DNA from: Adlercreutzia wanghongyangiae
GTDB lineage: Bacteria > Actinomycetota > Coriobacteriia > Coriobacteriales > Eggerthellaceae
DNA length: 64,000 bases
Direction of reading: 5' to 3'
Assembly (NCBI RefSeq): GCF_035989245.1
Contig: NZ_JAYMFF010000006.1
Location: 1-64,000, forward strand
Part shown: piece by piece, positions 7,984-16,759 of the stretch
Layout of the letters: the number at the start of each line of letters is the position of its first letter
Numbering within the stretch: position 1 is the first letter of the stretch
Translations under genes and position numbers: made by a program
Notes under the pieces: model-generated
What the model was told of the DNA's origin: nothing
Database searches by the model: none
The model's input: only the letters and a program-made list of their open reading frames with translations

Positions 7984-9181
7984 GAGCGTACTCCTTCGGC
8001 ATAATCGGACTAAATGATACGGAGAAACCGGCGTTGATCAGCTGCAGGGACAGCTGCCCCACGTCGCCCTCGTCCGTTAGGATGAGCGACAGCACGGCGT
8101 TGCCCTCGCTGATGTGGTCGATGTCAATGGATTGTATATTGCACCCCACCGACGAGGCAATGGTGCACACCTCGGCCACCACGCCCGTGCGGTTCACCAT
8201 GGGAATGCGCACCTCCAGAAGCTTCTCGGTGGAGGGCACCCAGGCCGCGGGAAGCGCCCGGCGCGCCTCGGCGGCCTCGGCGAGCAGGCGGGTGAAGGTG
8301 TCGCGGTCGCCGGCGGCGAGCGCGGCGGCGAACGACTCCAGAATGGCGGCCATCTCGGCCAGGCCCTCCCCCAGCGCCTCGGCGTTGTCGAAGGCGATGC
8401 CGCACCACAGCTTCGGGGACCCGGCGGCGATGCGCGTGGTGTCCTTGAAGCCGCCGGCCGCGAGCCGCATGATGGAACCGGTATCGTCGGCATGGGCGCT
8501 TGCCAGCTGCATGAGCGAGGAGGCCACCATATGGGGCACGTGGCTCACAATGGCCACGGCCGCGTCGTGCTCCTCGCGGTGCAGCGACACCACGCGAGCC
8601 TCCAGGCCGCGCACGAACTCGTGGAGGTGCTGGAAGTCCTCGGGAGCGGTGCGCTCGTCGGGACAGAGAATCCAGTTCGCGCCCTCGAACAGGTCGGTGC
8701 GGGCGCCGGCGATGCCGTTCTGCTCGGAGCCGGCCATGGGATGCCCCGGCACGTAGCGGGCCGGGGCCGGCAGCAGGGCTTCGGCCGCGGCCAGGATATG
8801 GCCCTTGGTGGAGATGGTGTCGGTGACCACGCCCGCGTAGCCCCAGTCGCGCAAACGGCCGAGATAGTCGTCCACCGCGGCCACGGGCGTGGCGATGACC
8901 ACGAGCTCGCACTCGTCCTCCACGAAGGCACGGAAGGCGGGGTCGTCGGGGCCGCAGGCGACGGCGCACCAGCCGCGGTCTGCGGCCGTGGCGCAGGTGG
9001 CGGCGTCGGTATCCACCCCGAAGACGCGCACGTCGGGCATCTTGTCGGCAAGCGCCGCCGCCAGCGACGCCCCGATAAGCCCCAAGCCGATAACGGCCAC
9101 GGAGGAGAAGGGCGCAGCAGCGCGGTCGGCAGCCACGGGATCGGCGCCCGCGGCCGCGCTCAGTTCAGCAGAATCAGTCAT
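7973..9181 (-). CDS. tyrA: Prephenate dehydrogenase with ACT domain
   Basis: Oxidative decarboxylation of prephenate to 4-hydroxyphenylpyruvate in tyrosine synthesis. A Rossmann motif, GLGLIG, is at residues 32-37 after an alanine-rich leader. The catalytic region contains HPMAGSE. A C-terminal ACT domain from about residue 325 (MVNRTGVVAEVCTIA) suggests feedback control by an amino acid. 402 residues. It is the first gene of the run reading toward the left edge. A possible -10 element (TACAAT) lies at 9225-9230, but no good -35 is seen. Confidence 0.94.
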   Translation of the reverse strand: MTDSAELSAAAGADPVAADRAAAPFSSVAVIGLGLIGASLAAALADKMPDVRVFGVDTDAATCATAADRGWCAVACGPDDPAFRAFVEDECELVVIATPVAAVDDYLGRLRDWGYAGVVTDTISTKGHILAAAEALLPAPARYVPGHPMAGSEQNGIAGARTDLFEGANWILCPDERTAPEDFQHLHEFVRGLEARVVSLHREEHDAAVAIVSHVPHMVASSLMQLASAHADDTGSIMRLAAGGFKDTTRIAAGSPKLWCGIAFDNAEALGEGLAEMAAILESFAAALAAGDRDTFTRLLAEAAEARRALPAAWVPSTEKLLEVRIPMVNRTGVVAEVCTIASSVGCNIQSIDIDHISEGNAVLSLILTDEGDVGQLSLQLINAGFSVSFSPIMPKEYAHVD

Positions 9182-9289
9182 GGAAGTGCCGGTTCCTCAA
9201 TCGATCAGGTACAAGTCGCACCCCATTGTATACGAACGCGCCCCTTCCCAGGCCCGAGCACCCGACAGCGGCGCATTTTCCGCACGTCT

Positions 9290-9757
9290 CTAGGCATCTG
9301 CCGCCAGATCATCGGACCAGAGAATCTCCCGATAGACGATACCGCGGGCGTCCAGCTCGTCGAAGAGTTGCTGCGGCGTGATAGCCTTCACAGAGGAGCG
9401 CTCGAAATCCTTCACATTGCGCGTGACGATGTAATCGGCCCCCGCCTTTTTAGCACATCGAGCGACGAGGCAGTCCTCGAAATCGTTCCACTTTTGAGCC
9501 AGAGCTGTCGACACATCTTCGGGCAAGACCCCTACAACTTGCAGAAACGACAGATCCTCCTCGATCATGCGCTGCGCCTCGCGACTGCCGAAATCCTTGC
9601 GCAGCAGGTAGAAGAGATCGGTGACCATGCTCGCCGAGATGAACGTGCGCGCTTCGCCAACGATACCGAGCAGGCAGGTGCGCCGCGAGAGCTCGTAGAA
9701 CGGCTCGCGCCGACCGATGTGGTCCAGAACGATGTTGGTGTCAAGCATCAAGTCCAT
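9290..9757 (-). CDS. PIN-domain ribonuclease toxin (VapC-like)
   Basis: Small PIN-fold protein of 155 residues, expected to cleave RNA as the toxin of a toxin-antitoxin pair. Acidic residues of the active site are visible: D6 in LDTNIVLD, D95 in NDFEDCLVARCAK, and D117 in ADYIVTRNVKDF. Its start lies 17 bases inside the end of the antitoxin gene, typical of coupled toxin-antitoxin operons. The pair sits at the left border of the BREX island, a common place for such modules. Confidence 0.9.
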   Translation of the reverse strand: MDLMLDTNIVLDHIGRREPFYELSRRTCLLGIVGEARTFISASMVTDLFYLLRKDFGSREAQRMIEEDLSFLQVVGVLPEDVSTALAQKWNDFEDCLVARCAKKAGADYIVTRNVKDFERSSVKAITPQQLFDELDARGIVYREILWSDDLAADA

Positions 9758-10025
9758 AGCGGCTCCTCAAACGCTCGTCCCGCAACTCGTCATCGGTAAG
9801 TGCGAGGGGCTTTTTCGTATGGCAGCGATCGAAGGCGGCGATGCGCCGAGCGATTTCCTCCTGCGACGAAGCATGCGCGTCGCCGAAAGGAAGCGCGTCA
9901 TTGCGCACAGCGAAATCGAACAGTTCCCGCACGGCTTTCGAAGGCGTGGTGCCGAGCCGCTCCATAACGGCGGAACCCTGCGATTTGACAGCGGGATCCA
10001 GACGAACCGTAAGCACGGCGTCCAT
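9741..10025 (-). CDS. Antitoxin of the PIN toxin (RelB/DinJ-like)
   Basis: 94-residue protein. The N-terminal part (VLTVRLDPAVKSQGSAVMERLGTTPS) looks like a ribbon-helix-helix DNA-binding domain of the RelB/DinJ type. The charged C-terminal half would wrap the toxin. A strong ribosome binding site, AAAGGAGGG, precedes the ATG. The gene overlaps the toxin gene by 17 bases. A perfect 16-base palindrome and promoter lie directly upstream, which fits autoregulation. Confidence 0.88.
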   Translation of the reverse strand: MDAVLTVRLDPAVKSQGSAVMERLGTTPSKAVRELFDFAVRNDALPFGDAHASSQEEIARRIAAFDRCHTKKPLALTDDELRDERLRSRYGLDA

Positions 10026-10040
10026 AGCTCCCTCCTTTCA

Positions 10041-10085
10041 GTATGACATGTCATACATTATAGCAGAGGTGCTCCTCCCGAACAA
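10041..10085 (-). promoter_or_regulatory. Promoter and palindromic operator of the toxin-antitoxin pair
   Basis: Read on the minus strand, -35 TTGTTC (10080-10085) is followed by a 17-base spacer and -10 TATAAT (10057-10062) with an upstream TGC, giving an extended -10. Immediately downstream lies a perfect 16-base palindrome, GTATGACATGTCATAC (10041-10056). It covers the start-site region, so a bound antitoxin could block transcription. Confidence 0.8.
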
Positions 10086-10138
10086 TGCAGAACGCCTCGC
10101 GATGATCGGGAGAACCCGTTGGGAGAGGAGGTGCGCCG

Positions 10139-10324
10139 TTACTTCCCCACCGCGAACTTCCGCAGATCGACGCCCAACTCCTCGGCGCGCTCACACAGCT
10201 CGTGGCCGCCCATGGCATCCACCTCCCCCAGATCGGCCACGGCCGGCCACAGACCGCTCATCATGGCCGTGCCGTAGTAGTCGCGCAGATACTCGCGCAA
10301 CGCATCAACGTCGATCGTTGCCAT
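10139..10324 (-). CDS. Small protein of unknown function at the end of the BREX gene run
   Basis: 61 residues, acidic, without recognisable motif: MATIDVDALREYLRDYYGTA at the start and a C-terminal LGVDLRKFAVGK. The ATG at 10324 has a good ribosome binding site (GGGAGG, five bases away), so it is probably translated. It lies 33 bases after the 443-residue BREX-flanking gene on the same strand. It looks like a helical small protein; whether it belongs to the defence operon or is a chromosomal neighbour cannot be told. Confidence 0.6.
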   Translation of the reverse strand: MATIDVDALREYLRDYYGTAMMSGLWPAVADLGEVDAMGGHELCERAEELGVDLRKFAVGK

Positions 10325-10357
10325 GGACACCTCCCGGAAAAAAATTCCACCCCACTT

Positions 10358-11689
10358 CTAAGACGCATCTTGAAGAGCGCCGCACCATTCGGCGAGCTGC
10401 CTATCACTCATGCGCAGACCCAGCTGCTCGGCCCCACCGGCAACGAACGCGTTCAAGTCCTCCAAGTACTCGCAGAAGTCGCCCGTATTCACCTTGCAAA
10501 GACCGTTGATGTATTCCATGAGCTTGCGGAAGCCGTACCAGAAGGCCTCGGTGTGGAAAGCGAAATTGTCATCGAGCATGCCGTAGAAGGGCTTCGCGTT
10601 GAACTCTTTCATGCGCTCGATGGCGCGGGCCGGGGCGTCACCGCCCTCGTCCTCCTCGAAGGTCACCGGAATATCCCGCCCATCTGGTTCTTCTCCCCCA
10701 AGACCGGAAAGCAGATCGGCGCGCCAGTCGTCGAGCCAGCCCATGGACCACCACGGGTCGTAGGAGCAACCCCCGAAGGCGCCGTCGGCAGCGAAGGCGG
10801 CAAACAGGCCGTGATCCTGTACCACGCGCTTGAACGTCTCGAACGAGATGCGCACCAGCGCGGAGAGCGCAGACAGCTCATCCGGCGAGTATTCGAACTC
10901 CAGCGTTGTGGAGCCATTGAAGGAGGGAAGCCCAGATAGATCGATGGAAGCACCCGCCACCTGCTGGGCATTGCGCGCCTCCTCCGCGGCGACGGCCCCG
11001 TCGAGCTCGTCCCCAAGGGAGCGCTTCTCATCCTCGAACTCGCTCTCGGAAACGAGCAGCCCGACGGCCCCGTCCTCGGTAATGGGGACAGCGGCGAAGG
11101 CACGGTCGAGCAGACGGTCCAAATCGGACGCCCCTCCCCCTTCTGTCGGAACACCACCCGAGACCGCCGCCCCCTCAGCAGCTCCCAGCGCCTCCTCCAT
11201 AAGCGGCACGGGCGCTTCTCCCGCCCGCAGCGCAATGCGCGCGGCAATGGTCCCGGCGGCCTCGCGAAAGGCTGCGTCCACATCGAGTTTCGGGGCGAGG
11301 TTAAGGATGCGATCGGCCAAATCGAGCGTCTGCTCGAGACGCCCAAACAGCTGGTCGCGATCTTCCATGCGCAGAAACGCCCGATAGCGCTGGCGATAGT
11401 TAATGGCCTGAGGCATTCGGGGGTCGCGCGCGAGCTGTCCAAGGACATCCTGCTCGACATCTTGACACATGCATTCAACGGCCCGAGCAGCCCGCCAAGC
11501 GCGCCGCTCCCGCTCGCGCTGAGCCCGCGACTTCACCGCGTCGAGCACTGCCACCAGCTCGCGGGCGCGCTGCTGCCGAAGGTCCTGCTCTGCACAGGCC
11601 TCTCGAGCCGCCGCATCGCGCTCGACCAGCGCCTCCACCAGCGCCCCCGACTCTACTGCGCGCTCCACATGCTCGTTCTCAGCCATCAT
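10358..11689 (-). CDS. Unknown 443-residue acidic protein downstream of brxL
   Basis: Not recognised. The N-terminal 100 residues are rich in A, E and R and probably form a coiled coil. The middle is acidic with glycine- and alanine-rich linkers. The C-terminal 150 residues look globular and aromatic (YDPWWSMGWLDDWRADLL, FHTEAFWYGFRKLMEYING). Two ATG codons in a row follow AAGGGGG; the second has the better spacing. Only six bases separate the first from the brxL stop, so it is in the BREX transcription unit. It could be an accessory or regulatory partner of BrxL, which is inference from position only. Confidence 0.65.
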   Translation of the reverse strand: MMAENEHVERAVESGALVEALVERDAAAREACAEQDLRQQRARELVAVLDAVKSRAQRERERRAWRAARAVECMCQDVEQDVLGQLARDPRMPQAINYRQRYRAFLRMEDRDQLFGRLEQTLDLADRILNLAPKLDVDAAFREAAGTIAARIALRAGEAPVPLMEEALGAAEGAAVSGGVPTEGGGASDLDRLLDRAFAAVPITEDGAVGLLVSESEFEDEKRSLGDELDGAVAAEEARNAQQVAGASIDLSGLPSFNGSTTLEFEYSPDELSALSALVRISFETFKRVVQDHGLFAAFAADGAFGGCSYDPWWSMGWLDDWRADLLSGLGGEEPDGRDIPVTFEEDEGGDAPARAIERMKEFNAKPFYGMLDDNFAFHTEAFWYGFRKLMEYINGLCKVNTGDFCEYLEDLNAFVAGGAEQLGLRMSDRQLAEWCGALQDAS

Positions 11690-11695
11690 GCCCCC

Positions 11696-14047
11696 TTAAA
11701 GCTCCAAGGCCTTCTTGGCCGCGGACACCGCATCCCCGTCTGGATAGAAATCGGGGCTGACGGCACCGATCAGCTCCGAGGAAATGTCCTGTAGGTCGCG
11801 TATGGAGCTCATGGGCAGAAGGATGCGCCGCGCTCCGGCGTTGCGGGCCACACGCAGGATGTCTTCCAAATCGCGCAGGTCGCCCATGGTGCCCGACATG
11901 CGCAACACGCCCGGAATCACAAGCGCCGGGGCCACAGGTCGGTTCGCCGCCGCCGAGCACAGCCCGACGAACTCAGCCAAGGACACCTCGTCGGAAGGCC
12001 CCTTTCCCTGCAGATCATTGAAAAACAGCAGATAGTCCTTGACACCGATATGCATGCCCGGCGCCACGCGGGCCGCATTGTTTTCGAAATAGTTGAACGC
12101 CGCCTTGAAGGCCTCCTGCACCGCCCTGGAGCGGCCCAGCCCCTCGGTCTGCAATTTGAACTCACCGGCCACTGCCCGGTTCTCCAGCTTGTAGATAGCG
12201 CACTCGCCCGTGACCACCGAATGACCGATGGCAAACACGTGACCCGGCAGAAGGGGCGCATCGGGAACGAGCGAGTCGTCAGACTGCTCCGGAACCGGCA
12301 CCACACGCACGTCGGCGGGATCGTCCGCGTCGTAGTAGCCCAGGGCCACATCGATGAATTCCACGCCAGCCATGATCTTCAGCTGTTCCTTCACGCGTCG
12401 CCGCCCCTCGATGGCGTACTCGAGAATCCAGCGCACGTCGTCTTTGGTCATCTCGCCGTCGGGAAACAGCAGCTTCGCCAGTCCGCTAAAGGTCTTGCGC
12501 ACGGCTATCTCATCGCGCTTGTTGAAGTCGGAGTTCAACCGGAAGTAGCGGTCGATGAGATGCGTGAAGTCCTTACGGCGCATCTCCTTGCAAAATTCGC
12601 TCAAGCAGTCAGTAATCAGCCCGTAATGCTCCGTCAGCAGGTTCGAGCGCATCTTGGGAATCTCCCAACCGGGCAGGTAGTAGTGGATGCGATCGAAAAA
12701 GGCGCTATCGTCGTTGAACTCCGGAGGAAAGGGATCGAACAGATGCGTGGTCTTCAGCACGTTCTGCACCGAATCGTTGATGTTGCCCTCCATGACGATG
12801 GAGGCGTCAGCGTTGAGCGTATCGCGCCCGCGGGCGTAGCTACCCGAAGCCATGTAGTCCTTCATAATCTGGACGGCATTGGCGTCCTTGAAGTTCATGC
12901 CCGCCACCTCGTCGAAGGTAACGCAGTCCCAAAGCCCCACAAGCCCCAGCCGGCTCTCGCCGCGGGCATTCATGCGCCCGAACAGGTTCGCCGTGGTGGT
13001 CTGGCCGCCGGACAGCAGAATGGCATAGGGGGAAATCTCTTTGTAGATGTGCGATTTGCCCGTGCCGCGCGGCCCCAGTTCGCAAAGGTTGTAGTTGCGC
13101 TCGATAAGGGGCACCATGCGCTCGAGAAAGTGCATGCGCTCCTTCTCGGTTAGGGCCGTGGGCTCATAGCCGGCCGAGCGCAGCAGCAGCTCCTGCCATT
13201 GCTCGGTAGTGAAGTGCCGTCGCTGGTCGATCATCGAATCCAGATCGAGATTGGGCATCTGGATGGGATTCAGGCTAATCACGCTGAAGGGCGAATCCTG
13301 CGCCCCGCGGCTCTTCTCCTTCTTCTTAGGCGTCGGCTCGTCGAAGATGTCGGCGAAGTCATCGTCCACCGGATGGGTGTACTGAATGCGCATAATGCAC
13401 CAAATGCCGCCTTGGAGGATTTTCGTGAACTGACGCACATACTCCGCAGGCATGACGAAAGGCTCGATGCGCAGGTTGGTGAAGGAGGCAACGTAGTTGT
13501 CGTTGCGTTCGTCCAAGCGCGCAGACACTTTGTCGATGACGGTGTAGGAGCCCAGTTCGCGTATCTTGGACTTGATGACCTCGGACTCATCGGGGCGCAC
13601 GTAGTTGTTCAGGAGAATGCCCCGAATGCGCTCCAACCCCGCCTCCACCGCCACCGGATCGCTGGTGGAGCAATACATGCCGAGCAGGTATTCCAGCACG
13701 AAAGTAGGCACGTTGGCGCCGCGCTTCATGAGGGCCGTCAGGTCTTTGCGCACGATCTTGCCAGGGAAATGATCCACGGCCAGCCGATCCACCTCGTCGG
13801 TCTCGAAGAGACCATCGACCGCAGCAACGGCGGACACCTCGTCCATGGCCTCGTTGATGGAGTCGTCAGAGTCGCACGGCCCGTCACCGATTGCCTCGAC
13901 GGAAGGCGCGACCGCGTCCCTATCACTTGCGGGCGCATCCGGCGCCTCGGCGATGGGATCGGCGAATACCGCGTCGTCGTCCCAGGCCTCGGCTGCCGAG
14001 TCGACCGACGACGATGGGGCAAAAAAGTTCTCTTCGTTCTCTCTCAC
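11696..14047 (-). CDS. brxL: BREX protein BrxL (AAA+ / Lon-like)
   Basis: Core BREX-1 component with an AAA+ ATPase and a Lon-like C-terminal domain; in studied systems BrxL binds DNA and is needed for defence but not for host methylation. The Walker A motif GPRGTGKS is at residues 325-332, and FDEVAGMNFKD follows as the likely Walker B region. The Lon-like domain occupies about residues 600-783 (GKGPSDEVSLAEF; RRILLPMSS). The protein has 783 residues, about 100 more than usual. The extra part is an acidic, low-complexity N-terminus (residues 1-75) before the conserved start of the domain. GTG start with GGAGG seven bases upstream, ten bases after the pglZ stop. Confidence 0.93.
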   Translation of the reverse strand: MRENEENFFAPSSSVDSAAEAWDDDAVFADPIAEAPDAPASDRDAVAPSVEAIGDGPCDSDDSINEAMDEVSAVAAVDGLFETDEVDRLAVDHFPGKIVRKDLTALMKRGANVPTFVLEYLLGMYCSTSDPVAVEAGLERIRGILLNNYVRPDESEVIKSKIRELGSYTVIDKVSARLDERNDNYVASFTNLRIEPFVMPAEYVRQFTKILQGGIWCIMRIQYTHPVDDDFADIFDEPTPKKKEKSRGAQDSPFSVISLNPIQMPNLDLDSMIDQRRHFTTEQWQELLLRSAGYEPTALTEKERMHFLERMVPLIERNYNLCELGPRGTGKSHIYKEISPYAILLSGGQTTTANLFGRMNARGESRLGLVGLWDCVTFDEVAGMNFKDANAVQIMKDYMASGSYARGRDTLNADASIVMEGNINDSVQNVLKTTHLFDPFPPEFNDDSAFFDRIHYYLPGWEIPKMRSNLLTEHYGLITDCLSEFCKEMRRKDFTHLIDRYFRLNSDFNKRDEIAVRKTFSGLAKLLFPDGEMTKDDVRWILEYAIEGRRRVKEQLKIMAGVEFIDVALGYYDADDPADVRVVPVPEQSDDSLVPDAPLLPGHVFAIGHSVVTGECAIYKLENRAVAGEFKLQTEGLGRSRAVQEAFKAAFNYFENNAARVAPGMHIGVKDYLLFFNDLQGKGPSDEVSLAEFVGLCSAAANRPVAPALVIPGVLRMSGTMGDLRDLEDILRVARNAGARRILLPMSSIRDLQDISSELIGAVSPDFYPDGDAVSAAKKALEL

Positions 14048-14056
14048 CGTATCCTC

Positions 14057-16702
14057 CTAGAATCCGAAATCGTCCATCGGCGCGAAGGCGATATCCACCT
14101 GGTACTCCTCTTTCCAGGCCATCTCACCCGTATCCTGGTTGCGCGCCACCAGGTAGAAAGGCTCGCCGGGGCCGTAGGAGCGGCCCTCTCGCAGGGCGAA
14201 GCGCACCTCCACGATGCGGGCCCGCTCATCAGCGTCGGCCCGATCGGCCACCGCGCGGCGCACATCGCTCACGGGATTGCCCGAGCCATCCGTAAGCACT
14301 AACTCGTACGTAGCGGGGGCGACTTTTCCGCTCACCGGCTCGGGCTGGTACAGCCGTACGCCGAAGAGCATCGACGTGATGCGCCGGTTGGTGTCCAGCA
14401 ACCTCACTTCGGCGGCCACGGCGTTGTCGATGTTCTTCGAACGAGAGCCGCCGTAACGAACGCGAAGCACAGGCACGCAGAGCTCCTGCAAACTGGCGCC
14501 CCCATGGGCATAGCGGCCCACGCCCCCCGGGCGGTTGATGCGCACGAAGCCGCGCGGCGCGAGCCCCACGAGCCCCTCTCCCCCCACGGGGTTCAGGGAC
14601 ACCCTCAGAAGCAGGTCGTCTGCCACCCCCGATGGAGCGACGACGTAGCGCTCGCCCACTGCGATGGCCTCATCCCGCAAACCTGCCTGAGAATATTTGT
14701 CAGTGGCAGGCGCCGCCTCGCGCGTGTACAGGAATCCATGGTCGGCCGTCACCACAATGCGCGTGGCCTTGAACTGATTGGTGGCGATGCGCACCAGCCC
14801 GCAGATGTCGTCGACGGCACGCTGGCACGCGCCGAACACATCGTGCTCAGTCGAGGCGTCCTCGCCGGTGGCGTCCACCGTGTTGTGGTAGAGGTAGATC
14901 ACTTCCGCATCGCGGACGAGCTCGCGCTGTTCGGCCGACTTCATAGCCAGCACGTCCGCGGCCCGGAAAGCCCTCGAGGCCGGACGCCGCGCCTGCAGCA
15001 CCGCCTGGCGCTGCTCGGTCGTCGCCGTGGGCGCACCGTCGGCCAACACCGCCAAACCCCGCGCCGCGTCCACCGACAGGGACCGGTGGGGCAGCAGCGC
15101 CGCCATGCCAAAGCTCGTGATGGAGGGGAAGGCGCCCTGCACGGCATCGACCGCGCACGACACCCGCTGGCTGCGCTCCAGCACGTCAGCCAGCTCGTGC
15201 GCCACCTCGTAGCGCAAGGCGTCGCTCACGATGACCACGACGCGCTTGGCGCCGGCCAGCTCGTTTTCCACCACCTCATCGTAGAAGCGATGCTGGCGGG
15301 CAACGCCTTCCACGTAACCCTCGCGATCCCAGTCGGCCTCAGCCGCGGTCGCCCAGCACTCGTTGGCGGAAACGAGGAACCCGTTGGCGTACTGCCGCTC
15401 CGCCCAATCGGACAGGGAGTCTGCCGCTTCAGAAAGATCGGGCGCGCCGTGGCGCGCGCAGCGGCGGTGCGCCTCGCAAAAACGGCGGTAGGCGCCGTCC
15501 ATCTGCCACCAATCCGCAGCGTAGGCATTCCATGCGGCAGCCGCGGAAGACGCATGGTAGCCCTCGCCATGGGCACGCAGGAAGTCCTGCATGGCGCACG
15601 CCGCCTCCATCATATCGAAATAGCTGGCCAGATCGCCGTAGTCGGACAATCCGCGCCGCACGCCCGCGGCTTCGCGTACCTCGGCGCGCCGGTCGGCCCC
15701 CTGGGCGAGCGACGTCGCCAATTCGCGCACGATGGCATGGCCGACGGCGGGAAACACGTCGGAGGCGATAAAGGCTGCCGCCGGTGCAGCGGCGAAGCGC
15801 ATCTCCAGGTTAAGATCGCCCTGCACGCGCTCGGCCGCCTCAGTCAAAACCGCCCGCTCTTCCTCGGAAGCCTCGGCCCAATCGTGCACAATGCCCAGGC
15901 AAAACTGGCTATGAGCCGCCGAGTATCGGCCCTCTAGCCCCACAAGCAGGTCCTCGGAAACCGTAGCCGCAAAGGCCGACAACAGCAGATGCTCCATCAG
16001 GGCTCGCCCGTCGCCAATATCCCCGCCGAACCCTGTGACCCTCTCCACGCAGCGCCGCATCGCCTCGGCGGCTCCATAACGCTCGAGGCGCTCGAGCATG
16101 CGCTCCGAGCACCCCTCATCTTCGGCCAAGACGGCCAGAGCATAGGCTCGCACGATGGCCTGGGCAGTCGGAGGGATCTTCCCCAATGCCGCGGCCAGCA
16201 CACCCGCGCGCACATCGGTCGCGCTTTGGGCCTGCGGCATAACAGCCACAAAGGCCGCTACGCGATCTTTGGCCGCGAAAAAGGGGCGCAGCTCGGCAAG
16301 GGCGCCGCGCACCTCGGAGGTGTCGACGGCTCCCACCGTTTGCACGAGCAGCGACAGCCCATCGGCCTGAAAATGCTCAGCGTACAACTCCACGTCGGCG
16401 AACAGATCCCCCGTCAAATCGCTGCCGGCCCGACAGCGGTACAGGGCGAAATCGCTCTCGGTATCCTCGCGCGAGAGCATGCGCTTGGCCGAGAACAGCG
16501 AACCATCCTGAATCTTCAGGAACCGCAGGGGCCGCACTCCCTGATCAAATCGCCCAGCCTCGGCATCGGCCGTCAAGCCATCGAACGCTTCCTCGAATTC
16601 CCCATCCGCATCGTGCCAAATCACGATGCGCCGACGAGCCGCCCCGAAAAGCGGCTCAGCGAATCGCGCCAGAAAGCGCTCCCTCACATCAATTTCGGTC
16701 AC
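14057..16702 (-). CDS. pglZ: BREX protein PglZ (alkaline phosphatase superfamily)
   Basis: Core BREX protein with a phosphatase/phosphodiesterase-like fold. The N-terminal family motif IVIWHDADGEFEEAF ends near residue 40. Metal-site motifs are seen at VVIVSDALRYE (middle) and VVTADHGFLYTRE (about residue 655). I chose the GTG at 16702 because GAGGAG lies six bases upstream and the protein then starts like other PglZ proteins (881 residues). An upstream start at 16735 would add 11 residues without a good ribosome binding site. Length is normal for type 1 BREX. It follows the unknown 624-residue gene after 57 bases. Confidence 0.93.
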   Translation of the reverse strand: MTEIDVRERFLARFAEPLFGAARRRIVIWHDADGEFEEAFDGLTADAEAGRFDQGVRPLRFLKIQDGSLFSAKRMLSREDTESDFALYRCRAGSDLTGDLFADVELYAEHFQADGLSLLVQTVGAVDTSEVRGALAELRPFFAAKDRVAAFVAVMPQAQSATDVRAGVLAAALGKIPPTAQAIVRAYALAVLAEDEGCSERMLERLERYGAAEAMRRCVERVTGFGGDIGDGRALMEHLLLSAFAATVSEDLLVGLEGRYSAAHSQFCLGIVHDWAEASEEERAVLTEAAERVQGDLNLEMRFAAAPAAAFIASDVFPAVGHAIVRELATSLAQGADRRAEVREAAGVRRGLSDYGDLASYFDMMEAACAMQDFLRAHGEGYHASSAAAAWNAYAADWWQMDGAYRRFCEAHRRCARHGAPDLSEAADSLSDWAERQYANGFLVSANECWATAAEADWDREGYVEGVARQHRFYDEVVENELAGAKRVVVIVSDALRYEVAHELADVLERSQRVSCAVDAVQGAFPSITSFGMAALLPHRSLSVDAARGLAVLADGAPTATTEQRQAVLQARRPASRAFRAADVLAMKSAEQRELVRDAEVIYLYHNTVDATGEDASTEHDVFGACQRAVDDICGLVRIATNQFKATRIVVTADHGFLYTREAAPATDKYSQAGLRDEAIAVGERYVVAPSGVADDLLLRVSLNPVGGEGLVGLAPRGFVRINRPGGVGRYAHGGASLQELCVPVLRVRYGGSRSKNIDNAVAAEVRLLDTNRRITSMLFGVRLYQPEPVSGKVAPATYELVLTDGSGNPVSDVRRAVADRADADERARIVEVRFALREGRSYGPGEPFYLVARNQDTGEMAWKEEYQVDIAFAPMDDFGF

Positions 16703-16759
16703 AAACTTCTCCTCGTGCATTTCACGGTATCTCACCGCATCCCATCGTAGAAAGCGCCG

